Positions 1 through 6,860 are shown, counted from the stretch's first letter. The stretch is DNA of 64,000 nucleotides from an uncultured Clostridia bacterium (GCA_947623205.1 CANQGM010000011.1:1-64000), one strand, 5' to 3'. The notes: generated by a model not told the origin, from the letters alone. Numbers and translations: made by a program.

Positions 1-32
1 AAAGAGGGCATGGAGTAAATAAAAATATAGAG

Positions 33-74
33 AATCCCCGGTATTTGTCCATTTTGGGCATTGCCGGGGATTTT
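33..74. terminator. GC-rich hairpin, terminator-like
   Basis: AATCCCCGG pairs with CCGGGGATT across a loop that itself can pair (TGTCC with GGGCA), followed by a short T run. It may end a transcript entering from the left of the window. The T tract is short, so termination is inferred. Confidence 0.5.
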
Positions 75-135
75 CGCATTTATGGGATAAATAATTAGAA
101 GATAAATTGATAATTTATTTACTGAGGGGATGATT

Positions 136-342
136 ATGTATCCGTATCACAACACAATTAAAAAAAGAATTAAAAACGGCGAGCTGATAAGTTTTAATTA
201 TGTGGATAACTACAAGGATATAGGGGAGTGTTTACTTTTGCATTTCAGCACACCGCCATTTGAGCGACCAATAAGACCACACAAATATCACGAGTATTTC
301 GATATTCTTGAAAAATGGGCAAAACAGTCGGATAATAGTTAG
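136..342 (+). CDS. Small conserved hypothetical protein
   Basis: This ORF encodes about 68 residues. The sequence (YPYHNTIKKRIKNG..., then FSTPPFERPIRPHKY) resembles a short uncharacterised protein I associate with Firmicutes mobile or accessory regions, but I know of no function. A GAGGGG ribosome binding site lies 6 nt before the ATG at 136, which is better placed than the ATG at 130. There is no signal peptide or membrane segment; the protein is polar, with aromatic and Pro-rich stretches. It stands alone next to the integrase relic and may be cargo of the same decayed element. Confidence 0.55.
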   Translation: MYPYHNTIKKRIKNGELISFNYVDNYKDIGECLLLHFSTPPFERPIRPHKYHEYFDILEKWAKQSDNS

Positions 343-396
343 AAAGACAAAGCTTTAAAATTTAAGAATGTAATTGTGAAAAGACAATTTGAGATT

Positions 397-819
397 TTAA
401 TTAAATAGAATTTTAATACGTCTGACAGATTGATAACCGTTTTGACAATTATCTAATATTCTCTGCATATCAATAATCTTTATGTCGGACATTTTTTTAT
501 GATAAAGTGATTTACATTGATTATAAGCAGCTTCATACTGGCGTTTGGTATTTGCGTTTGTATCATCTGTAATAAATTCATCATACCAACGCTTATAAAT
601 TTCATTAAAAGCAAGTTTTGCTCATTTTATGTCATATGGATTTTTATTGTAGTCCGACAGAGCGTTTAAGGCATCCAGTCTGTTTGGATAATACCCGATA
701 ATTTTTCGCTGCTGATTACGAGTTTCTCTATCATATCCAATGGTGACACAAACAGCCCAAGGATTACGTCTTTTTCCGCTCAGTTTATAAACCGAGCCAT
801 AACCGTTTGGTAGTTTCAT
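397..819 (-). pseudogene. Broken tyrosine-type integrase (N-terminal part)
   Basis: The start is the ATG at 819 (MKLPNGYGSV), preceded by GGAGGCC. The first domain is the AP2-like arm-binding domain of phage/ICE integrases (YGSVYKLSGKRRNPW ... NPYDI). An in-frame TGA at 622-624 interrupts it. The same frame then continues with a recognisable SAM-like core-binding domain (FNEIYKRWYDEF ... YEAAYNQCKSLY ... ILFN) until a TAA at 397. The whole catalytic domain with its R-H-R-Y residues is missing. It is therefore a pseudogene with one internal stop and a C-terminal truncation. It marks the left part of a decayed integrative element; the tRNA-Leu at 4083 is a plausible original target. Confidence 0.85.
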
Positions 820-910
820 AAAAGGCCTCCATATCAAATTTGACACAGAGGCATAATTATCCTAGAATTATTTTAAGACTTATCATGGTTTTTTGGTGAC
901 TCCTGTGTTA

Positions 911-960
911 CCGTCCGCTCTATCCTGTGCCAACAGGGTAGGGCGGTTTTTTATTTTATA
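911..960 (+). terminator. Hairpin plus T tract, copy 1 of a repeated element
   Basis: A 14-bp stem (915-928 with 933-946, loop GCCA) is followed by GGTTTTTTATTTTATA, a good intrinsic terminator for plus-strand transcription. The final 20 bases (941-960) are identical to 2386-2405. No plus-strand gene precedes it; it lies at the 3' end of the minus-strand gene at 958-1162, whose stop codon is inside the repeated stretch. It may end an antisense or small RNA. Confidence 0.65.
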
Positions 961-1162
961 TCACTATTAAAATTATGACAATAGCTATTATAAGAATAGT
1001 TAGTAATACAGGCATTAAACAACCCCCGCCAGTAATCATTTTACCTACTTTCCTTTGTCGCCCTGATTTGGTAAGCGGAATCCCAGTTGCTTTTGAAATC
1101 TTACGTTTGGCTTTTGTAACACCTAATGCGCGTTTCCAACTAAAACCACCTCTATTTGCCAT
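956..1162 (-). CDS. Small basic protein with C-terminal membrane anchor
   Basis: I take the start as the ATG of MANRGGFSWKRALG at 1162, because GGAG lies 9 nt upstream; the longer ORF start has no ribosome binding site. The 68-residue product has a basic N-terminal half (WKRALGVTKAKRKISK, then TKSGRQRKVGKM) and one C-terminal hydrophobic helix of about 18 residues (LLTILIIAIVIILIVI). This resembles short uncharacterised proteins I associate with clostridial mobile elements. The basic half could bind nucleic acid or lipid at the membrane face, but that is inference. It lies just downstream of the HsdR-N-like gene on the same strand and could be co-transcribed with it. Confidence 0.6.
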   Translation of the reverse strand: MANRGGFSWKRALGVTKAKRKISKATGIPLTKSGRQRKVGKMITGGGCLMPVLLTILIIAIVIILIVI

Positions 1163-1191
1163 CGTACACATCTCCATTTAAGAAAATTATT

Positions 1192-2271
1192 TTATATAAA
1201 ACGCTTTACAACTTCAATGAGTTTATCTTTATAATGTTCAAGGTCATAAATATTGGGGAGTATAATTTTTTCTTGACTTTTATCCTCATTAGGAATATAA
1301 AGAATTTTTTTATTATCTGTAAGAACCAACCGACAGATCCATTTACGCCCATTGTCTTTATATAAAATATTTATGTATGATATAGTATCTCTATATGTAA
1401 TATCAGTCATTGGAACTATATCTTTTAAAAGGTTTTTTATTATAAAATACGCTTCTAATTCTTCATCAGTTGTTATGATTTCTGAAGATTTATTATGTTC
1501 TTCTTGAACGACTTCAGCAGTTTTATCAGGTATATTATCAGTAGCCTTCGATTTTTCATCATCTGTACCTAAAGCAGCTTTTATTTTTTCGTTCATCAAT
1601 TCACTTATGTAGTTGTTAAGTGATTTTTTCAAAATTGGTTTAAATTTGTCAACAACATTTTGTGTCAGTCTGCCGGAATAGGTTTTGTTTAAAAAGAATC
1701 TAAGAAAATCATCTGTTGGCTTTTGTAATTCTTGAGACAAAATATTTTTAAATTCATTTGAGTATTTTAATTCAGAGGCAGTACTAAAAATTTCTTCAAG
1801 ATTAAAGTTGGATTTATGAAATTTTTTTAGTTCAGCAATTTTAGTTTCTTTAGGATTTAAAATATCAATTTCTAAGAACGGTTTTTCATCCATTTTATTC
1901 GGTTCTTCTAAATCGGTGAAAAACTTATAAACTAACCCGTTAGTTAAAACGGCAAATTTTGCTTTTGTTGTACCAAAATATCTAAATAATTGTGAACTGT
2001 GTCTATCTAAATTTTCGCCACACCATTTTGCTTCAATTAGTATAATGGGTTGTCCATCTTGAATTATAGCATAGTCAACTTTTTCCCCCTTTTTGATACC
2101 TACATCAGCTGTGTATTCGGGAACAAATTCATCAGGATTAAAAACATCGTAACCTAACATTTTAAAGAAAGGAACGATTAACGACATTTTTGTTGCTTCC
2201 TCTGTTTGTAATGTTTCCTTGATATTTGCCGCCTTTTTTGAAAATTGCTTGATTTGATCGATGAAATCCAT
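1192..2271 (-). CDS. Solo HsdR-N-type (PD-(D/E)XK) nuclease-like protein
   Basis: The 359-residue product begins with the N-terminal fold of type I restriction R subunits (HSDR_N family). Visible PD-(D/E)XK residues are the VDYAI strand and IEAKW, roughly residues 60-85, and the FGTTKAKFAVLTNG segment is typical. No helicase domain follows. Instead there is a charged linker near 235-265 and a C-terminal domain beginning near IITTDEELEAYFIIKNLL, a pattern I know from stand-alone homologues in prophages and genomic islands. No HsdM or HsdS gene is nearby, so it is not a complete restriction system; a nuclease or defence role is inferred. The ATG at 2271 has AAAGGAGAG upstream. A 31-bp palindrome lies between promoter and start. 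Confidence 0.75.
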   Translation of the reverse strand: MDFIDQIKQFSKKAANIKETLQTEEATKMSLIVPFFKMLGYDVFNPDEFVPEYTADVGIKKGEKVDYAIIQDGQPIILIEAKWCGENLDRHSSQLFRYFGTTKAKFAVLTNGLVYKFFTDLEEPNKMDEKPFLEIDILNPKETKIAELKKFHKSNFNLEEIFSTASELKYSNEFKNILSQELQKPTDDFLRFFLNKTYSGRLTQNVVDKFKPILKKSLNNYISELMNEKIKAALGTDDEKSKATDNIPDKTAEVVQEEHNKSSEIITTDEELEAYFIIKNLLKDIVPMTDITYRDTISYINILYKDNGRKWICRLVLTDNKKILYIPNEDKSQEKIILPNIYDLEHYKDKLIEVVKRFI

Positions 2272-2289
2272 TTTTTTCTCTCCTTTAAA

Positions 2290-2320
2290 ATATTATTTGA
2301 CAAATTATGTTAAATAATAT
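2290..2320. promoter_or_regulatory. 31-bp near-perfect palindrome, candidate operator
   Basis: ATATTATTTGACA and TGTTAAATAATAT are inverted copies of 13 bp with one mismatch around a 5-bp centre. The element sits about 20 bp upstream of the HsdR-N-like start, where a dimeric repressor would cover promoter or leader. No regulator gene is intact nearby; the ImmA-like relic hints that a phage-type repressor circuit once existed here. Confidence 0.55.
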
Positions 2321-2364
2321 AATATTTTATCAGAGGAGTGCTAACTTCTCACGCTTATTTATTG

Positions 2365-2405
2365 CCGTCCGTTATTTGCAGTAACGGGCGGTTTTTTATT
2401 TTATA
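2365..2405 (+). terminator. Hairpin plus T tract, copy 2 of the repeated element
   Basis: A 10-bp stem (2365-2374 with 2382-2391) is followed by TTTTTTATTTTATA. The last 20 bases equal those at 941-960 and the left arm CCGTCCG is shared, but the loop differs. It lies just past the 3' end of the minus-strand Ltp-like gene, with the T tract on the plus strand. Confidence 0.65.
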
Positions 2406-2418
2406 AAAAAGCTATATA

Positions 2419-2895
2419 TTAATAGCCGTTTTGTTCAGCTCCATATACGGCTTGTTCATGTGTAAATCCTTCGTATTCAAGCTGTTTAATTAATGAGTCC
2501 TTTGAGAAACTTGAATATTCTAAGTAGGAAGCGGCTGATTTAACTGCCTGTTCTTTCCAATCGGCACCGCAATTATCAGCAGCATATACGGCTTCTTCAT
2601 TGGAATATTTTTCGTATTCCAATTGCTCAATAAGTCCCTGATATGAAAAGGCTTTAGATTCAAGATAAGACTTTGCTGATTTCAAGGCATTTATTTTACC
2701 TATAGAAACGTCAGACTTCGTCTTTTCTGTTGGTTTCTCAGTTGTAGACTCTTCTGTCGTAGTTGCTTGCATTGCTTGTACGGTAGTATCGGATTCTGTC
2801 GTAAACTGCTCGGAATTTGTCGATGATGAACAGCCTGCGAAAATTACCGATGTCGCAATAACTCCCATTAATAGAATTGTAATTACTTTTTTCAT
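2419..2895 (-). CDS. Ltp-type surface lipoprotein (superinfection-exclusion-like)
   Basis: The 158-residue product has a lipoprotein signal peptide ending in the lipobox FAGC (Cys22) and a Ser/Thr/Glu-rich linker to about residue 65. Two tandem repeats follow (ALKSAKSYLESKAFSYQGLIEQL..., then AVKSAASYLEYSSFSKDSLIKQL...), matching the Lipoprotein_Ltp / host cell surface-exposed lipoprotein family. The founding member, Ltp of Streptococcus phage TP-J34, is anchored outside the membrane and blocks DNA injection by related phages. Family membership is clear; the phage-exclusion role here is inferred. A well-formed promoter precedes it (TTGCAC, 17 bp, TATTAT). It lies inside the decayed element, which fits prophage or ICE cargo. 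Confidence 0.8.
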   Translation of the reverse strand: MKKVITILLMGVIATSVIFAGCSSSTNSEQFTTESDTTVQAMQATTTEESTTEKPTEKTKSDVSIGKINALKSAKSYLESKAFSYQGLIEQLEYEKYSNEEAVYAADNCGADWKEQAVKSAASYLEYSSFSKDSLIKQLEYEGFTHEQAVYGAEQNGY

Positions 2896-2959
2896 TTGTA
2901 TTCCTCCAAAATATAATTAATTTGCCGACATAAATTTACATATTTTGTCAGCTAATTAT

Positions 2960-2988
2960 ATAATAAGTTATTTAAGATGAAAGTGCAA
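2960..2988 (-). promoter_or_regulatory. Sigma-A-type promoter of the Ltp-like gene
   Basis: On the minus strand, TTGCAC and TATTAT are separated by 17 bp. The -10 lies about 65 bp upstream of the start codon. Confidence 0.55.
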
Positions 2989-2993
2989 CTATA

Positions 2994-3320
2994 TCACAAT
3001 TTTACGTGCAAACTTTGTGAAATTACGACAAAATTTATAAAAAGAATTTGTTTAAAATATGCTCTTAATTCCACTTTTTTGTTTTTTATGAATGTTTCAA
3101 ATTGATTATATACCTGTTTTTCCATTGGGTGTAAATACCACGCATTTCGCATTTCAAGTTCACGCATACGTTTTTTTCGTTATGTTGCCGCTTCAAGCGA
3201 TATGTTACATAGATTTGCAATATCGCGAGCAGTAAATGCTTTTAACTCGTGCAGTACGCAAGCAGGAGCTAATAAATCTCTTGCAAATACATTATATAAA
3301 GATGAGAAAGCTGAGCTATA
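2994..3320 (-). pseudogene. ImmA/IrrE-like metallopeptidase, C-terminal relic
   Basis: Minus-strand translation gives FARDLLAPACVLHELKAFTA, then RDIANLCNISLEAAT, a TAA stop, and in the same frame RKKRMRELEMRNAWYLHPME and KQVYNQFETFI. This matches the C-terminal part of ImmA/IrrE-family peptidases, which cleave phage or ICE repressors. The zinc HExxH region is missing and the frame is interrupted by a stop at about residue 45 of the relic. The upstream limit near 3320 is approximate. It is absent from the ORF track because of the stop. It supports the reading of 1-4080 as a degraded mobile element. Confidence 0.7.
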
Positions 3321-3360
3321 TTAAATGAACATTATTCAGATAATAGTTTTAAGATTTATT

Positions 3361-3498
3361 ATGGATAAGCAGGAGATATATAATTTAATGATTTCCGAAA
3401 TGAGCAAAATAATTAATCAATGGGATAACTCTGGTATTATAATTGAAACACAATATGAATTTGCGTCGCAACATATTATAAAGTATTATTTTGATTAG
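3361..3498 (+). CDS. Short ORF of doubtful coding status
   Basis: The 45-residue frame (MDKQEIYNLMISEMSKIINQ...) is too short for the ORF track. I see no convincing ribosome binding site and do not recognise the sequence. Because it lies amid relics, it may itself be a gene fragment. Confidence 0.25.
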   Translation: MDKQEIYNLMISEMSKIINQWDNSGIIIETQYEFASQHIIKYYFD

Positions 3499-3737
3499 AT
3501 TTATAAAATTATTAAAGAAAATGGGGCATAGTGTTGGCGAAATAAATAGTGTTAATTGTGAAGACGATTATTGCATTTAAGAAGTTTTATGCGAGACAAT
3601 TGAAATTTTAGGAGAAGGATAAATGTATTGTTTTTTGATCCTTTAATGATAAATTATAATGAGGCAAAAAGAATTGTTGAAAGATATTTTGAGTTGCATT
3701 CATCTTTGATTGTTTAGATTATAATTTGTTTAAATAA
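3499..3737. other. AT-rich stretch without a recognisable gene
   Basis: Several stop-riddled short frames occur in both strands. I see no conserved motif, RNA gene or repeat here. It is best read as decayed element sequence. Confidence 0.4.
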
Positions 3738-3935
3738 GAATTTTCGGCTCCCATAATATTTTGTGTAAAAACTACTCCATCAAGCAATAAAAAAGTGGAT
3801 TGCAGAATCGGTGTGATTGACTTGCACTGTATTAATTATGATTCCCGTTTGCGCAATGTTATGTGTGAGCCAGTTCGCATGACCGTTTATAATAATACAA
3901 CGCGCTTATTCCCTCATCAATCTTTAGATAGGTGA
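3738..3935 (+). pseudogene. Open frame without start, unidentified gene remnant
   Basis: A 65-codon open stretch follows a TAA and lacks an ATG near its beginning. It contains VDCRIGVIDLHCINYDSRLR and then NVMCEPVRMTVYNNTTRL. Its base composition is less AT-rich than its flanks, which suggests former coding sequence, but I do not recognise the family. It runs into the terminator-like hairpin at 3911. Confidence 0.3.
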
Positions 3936-3946
3936 GGGAGTTTTTA
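3911..3946 (+). terminator. Rho-independent terminator
   Basis: CCCTCATC pairs with GGTGAGGG (one G-U) and is followed by AGTTTTTATC. It overlaps the end of the unidentified open frame. Confidence 0.65.
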
Positions 3947-3958
3947 TCATAAAATAAT

Positions 3959-3989
3959 GTTAGCTACTTGTTTGCTATATGTTAGCTAC
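3959..3989. repeat. Direct repeat GTTAGCTAC next to the tRNA-Leu
   Basis: Two exact copies of GTTAGCTAC start at 3959 and 3981, a 22-bp period. They could be arm-type integrase or excisionase sites at the end of the decayed element, which is inference from position only. Confidence 0.35.
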
Positions 3990-4031
3990 GAAGCATAATT
4001 TAGCGTAATTCAGTGTAACTTTAATATAGCA

Positions 4032-4065
4032 AAAGCTCAGTAAATATCGGGATTTACTGAGCTTT
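4032..4065 (-). terminator. 14-bp inverted repeat after tRNA-Leu
   Basis: AAAGCTCAGTAAAT and ATTTACTGAGCTTT form a perfect stem with a 6-base loop. Read on the minus strand it is followed by only a few T residues. It lies 18 bp beyond the tRNA 3' end and probably terminates that transcript. Confidence 0.55.
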
Positions 4066-4082
4066 CACATTAATTAATGTTT

Positions 4083-4169
4083 TGGTGCAGGTAACAGGAC
4101 TTGAACCTGCATGAAATTGCTTTCACATGGACCTGAACCATGCGCGTCTGCCAATTCCGCCATACCTGC
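4083..4169 (-). tRNA. tRNA-Leu (anticodon CAG)
   Basis: The minus strand folds as a class II tRNA. The acceptor stem is GCAGGTA/TACCTGC, the D arm contains GGAATTGGCAGACGC as usual for tRNA-Leu, and the anticodon loop TTCAGGT gives anticodon CAG, reading CUG. The variable arm is TGAAAGCAATTTCA, the T arm carries GGTTCAAGTCC, and CCA is encoded. Its 3' end faces the decayed integrase region, the usual geometry for integration into a tRNA gene, but I found no second copy of the tRNA 3' end in the window. Confidence 0.95.
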
Positions 4170-4287
4170 ATATTTGATATTCATAAAGTTTTAAGACAAA
4201 GTTTTTTAGACGGAGACTTACTTGTTAAGTATATCAAACATATTGAAGAATGTCAATTAAAGATTAATAATTTTATTTTTATGTTTT

Positions 4288-4938
4288 TTAAATTAACGAT
4301 AATTCCAAATAAATATCATTTGCTGATTTTATAAACGCTTTGCAATTGTACTTTTCAGCATCCTCTTTTGTTCTGAATCCCCAGCCGTATAGAGCCGCAG
4401 CAAAGTCCATTCCGACTTTTTCAGCACCCTGCGCGTCAACTTCACTGTCTCCTATAATAATACTGTCTTCAACAGACACTCCGAGTTTTTCGCATGCCTG
4501 CATAATCAAATCGCCTTTTGTGAGATTAGTACCGACATCTGTTGCGCAAACAGCGTCAAACATATTTTTACCATTAAATGATTCCAGCATATTTGAAATA
4601 AACATTGTATGTTTTTGAGTTGCTATTGCAAGCTTGCAGCCGTTTTCTTTTAATTTGTTCAGTGAGTCGGCTATGCCGTCATATAATGTGAACATCTCTA
4701 TGCCTTTTTGCGAATATAACTTGCTGTAATTATTTGCGGCATATTTGACTTCATCATCTTTCATATCAAAAATTCTTTTAATGACTTCTTCAAGAGGAAA
4801 ACCGATCACACCGTAAAGCGCGTCGTGGTCAACGGGCGGATATCCTAACGATGTTGCTGTTGTGTTTAAGCAGTAAAGTATTCCCGGAGAAGTATCTGCA
4901 AGAGTTCCGTCAAATCCGAAAATTACTAATTTTTTCAT
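4288..4938 (-). CDS. HAD-family phosphatase-like protein lacking the nucleophilic Asp
   Basis: This 216-residue protein resembles phosphoglycolate-phosphatase-type HAD enzymes. I chose the ATG at 4938 (MKKLVIFGFDGTLADT) because GGTGAT precedes it; the ORF-track start adds a non-homologous leader. Motif II (IATQKHT), the motif III Lys region (LTKGD) and motif IV (GDSEVDAQGA) look intact, and there is a helical cap. Motif I reads FGFDGT where the family has FDxDGT, so the nucleophile position (residue 8) is Gly, codon GGA. The second Asp remains. In this family the first Asp forms the phospho-aspartyl intermediate, so phosphatase activity is doubtful. It is transcribed towards the tRNA-Leu and is divergent from the next gene. 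Confidence 0.8.
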   Translation of the reverse strand: MKKLVIFGFDGTLADTSPGILYCLNTTATSLGYPPVDHDALYGVIGFPLEEVIKRIFDMKDDEVKYAANNYSKLYSQKGIEMFTLYDGIADSLNKLKENGCKLAIATQKHTMFISNMLESFNGKNMFDAVCATDVGTNLTKGDLIMQACEKLGVSVEDSIIIGDSEVDAQGAEKVGMDFAAALYGWGFRTKEDAEKYNCKAFIKSANDIYLELSLI

Positions 4939-5078
4939 AATATCACCTGTAAATAAAAAAACACACGATAAAAACACATTTTTGCGTATTACATTCTCTG
5001 TGTATAGTGTTTAGATAAACATAATACTTTTTGTTAATTATAACATTCAAAATTAATAAACACAATAGTTATTTTTAA

Positions 5079-5107
5079 TTGACATAATGTGCAGGGCGGT
5101 ATAAAAT
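5079..5107 (+). promoter_or_regulatory. Sigma-A-type promoter of the O-antigen-ligase-like gene
   Basis: TTGACA and TAAAAT are separated by 17 bp. The promoter overlaps the start of the longest ORF (5089), which supports the downstream start at 5167. Confidence 0.6.
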
Positions 5108-5166
5108 TAACTTATGCATTAGTTATTTACTGCCATATGCTGACTAAATTAATGAAAGGCTTAAAA

Positions 5167-6798
5167 ATGAGCACATCAAATATACAAAATGACAAAAACA
5201 AAAAGTTAAATCAAAAATACACCGTAAAAAATGCGCTTGTAAACTATTATTTATTTTTAATCTTTACTGTTTTTCCGCTGTTTGCAACTAACGCGTATTT
5301 TAATATACGTCACGATAAATATTACTTATTTATAATTCTTTCAGCTTTGATTATTTTAGCAGAAGCCGCTTTGGTACTATCGTTAAAAGCCGATAATAAA
5401 AATAAGTTATGTGATGAACCTGTTATGGGTGTGAAAAAAAATATATGGTACAAGTCGTTTTCATTTACCGACTGGGCCATGCTTGCCTTTCTTGCGGTCA
5501 GTTTTATATCGTCCGCTTTGTCAAAGCATCCGCTCGACGCGATTTTAGGCACCGCGGGCAGGAACAACGGTTTGCTGCTGATTGCATTGTATGTTGGCGT
5601 TTACTTTCTTATTACACGTTATTACTATTTTATGGAATATGTTTTTATTGCGCTTGCGGGAGCGTCGGCAATTGTTTATCTGCTGTCTATTCTAAATTGC
5701 TTTTACATTGATCCGCTCGGAATGTTTTCCCGGCTTACCGATGAAAAAACAATAACCGACTTTACTTCGACCATCGGCAATAAAAATTTGATGTCAAGCT
5801 ACATATGCATAACTCTTCCGGTGTTTATTGCAATGTCGGTCCACACAAAAAAATCAGCTTATCGGGCAATCTATCTTACCCTTACGGGTCTTGGCTTTGA
5901 GGCATTAATGACTGCCGACAGCGACTCGGGCATTCTCGGCATAGGAGTATTTTTAGTTATATATTTTGTCTGGTATTCAAGAAAGATTGCAAGATTAAAA
6001 AGATTTTTTCTTTCCCTTACGGTTATGTTGGGGTGCGCCAAACTCCTAAGGCTGTTTTCATTTTTAATGAATGATAAATCAAAAGGTATGGATGATTTTC
6101 AAAAGTTGTTTGTTTACTCAAGATTTGGATTTGTAGTTCTTGCAGTCGTTGCAATAATTACCGTTCTGCTTTACTTAATTGATAATAAAAAGCCTGATAT
6201 TGTACTTTCAAGGGCAGTGCCGATTACGCTTGGTGTATTTGCAGTCTTGTGTGCAATAGGAATTGTCGGCACAGTAGTTTATTTTAGCCGGATAGATACG
6301 ATTGCAGACCTTAAAGGATTTAAAGGTCTTTTGCGTTTTGACGATGAATGGGGAACGCACAGAGGCTTTATGTGGATAAGGTCAATGTGGATTTTCAATG
6401 ATTTTTCATTAGTCGAAAAACTGTTCGGCTGCGGTCCCGACAACTACTATTATGCTTTTCAGCCGTATTTTAGCGGACTTCAAAAATATGGCGACTCATC
6501 AACAAATGCGGCGCATAACGAGTACATAAATTATTTGATTACAATAGGAATTACCGGTCTTTTGTCTTTCCTTGCAGTTTTAGGCGGCACTATAACCCGT
6601 GCGGTCAAATCGGCACAAAAAAATCCCCTTGCCATTGTATGCGTATCGGCCGTTATATGTTATTCGGTGCAGGCGGTCGTAAATATTTCACAGCCTATAA
6701 CAACTCCGCTTTTTATTTTGTTTATTGCACTTTGCGAAGCAGTTTCAAGACAAACAAAATTAACAGGTAAAAATTCATTTGATGTTGGTGAGTGTTAA
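5167..6798 (+). CDS. O-antigen ligase/polymerase-like membrane protein
   Basis: The 543-residue product has about a dozen hydrophobic segments and a long extracytoplasmic loop near residues 400-460. That loop leads into AAHNEYINYLITIGITGL, the signature of the Wzy_C / O-antigen ligase family. Such proteins join or polymerise lipid-linked glycans outside the membrane. In a monoderm the acceptor would be a wall polysaccharide or teichoic-acid-like glycan, which is inference. The ATG at 5167 has GAAAGG 7 nt upstream; earlier Met codons overlap the promoter. No glycosyltransferase or flippase genes adjoin it, so its glycan pathway is elsewhere. It converges on gpmI across a shared terminator. Confidence 0.75.
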   Translation: MSTSNIQNDKNKKLNQKYTVKNALVNYYLFLIFTVFPLFATNAYFNIRHDKYYLFIILSALIILAEAALVLSLKADNKNKLCDEPVMGVKKNIWYKSFSFTDWAMLAFLAVSFISSALSKHPLDAILGTAGRNNGLLLIALYVGVYFLITRYYYFMEYVFIALAGASAIVYLLSILNCFYIDPLGMFSRLTDEKTITDFTSTIGNKNLMSSYICITLPVFIAMSVHTKKSAYRAIYLTLTGLGFEALMTADSDSGILGIGVFLVIYFVWYSRKIARLKRFFLSLTVMLGCAKLLRLFSFLMNDKSKGMDDFQKLFVYSRFGFVVLAVVAIITVLLYLIDNKKPDIVLSRAVPITLGVFAVLCAIGIVGTVVYFSRIDTIADLKGFKGLLRFDDEWGTHRGFMWIRSMWIFNDFSLVEKLFGCGPDNYYYAFQPYFSGLQKYGDSSTNAAHNEYINYLITIGITGLLSFLAVLGGTITRAVKSAQKNPLAIVCVSAVICYSVQAVVNISQPITTPLFILFIALCEAVSRQTKLTGKNSFDVGEC

Positions 6799-6860
6799 AA
6801 AGAAATTTAAAAATCATTTGCGTAAACTTAATTTTTAATCACTATTGTTTGTAAGACTAA

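Noticed and set aside
622-624. In-frame TGA in the integrase read as a recoded codon
   Set aside because: The frame also lacks the whole catalytic domain, and TGA acts as a normal stop elsewhere, for example in the recA-recX overlap. Gene decay is the simpler reading.
1156-1365. Plus-strand ORF opposite the nuclease gene
   Set aside because: It is a shadow of the well-supported minus-strand gene with AT-rich hydrophobic translation.
4083-4110. att duplicate of the tRNA-Leu 3' end inside the window
   Set aside because: I looked for a second copy of the tRNA 3' segment across 1-4080 and saw none; it may lie outside or be lost.
4140-4334. 64-codon ORF over the tRNA-Leu
   Set aside because: It overlaps the tRNA, has no ribosome binding site and is not protein-like.
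5089-5166. Longest start of the O-antigen-ligase-like ORF
   Set aside because: It lies within the promoter and has no ribosome binding site; ATG 5167 does.
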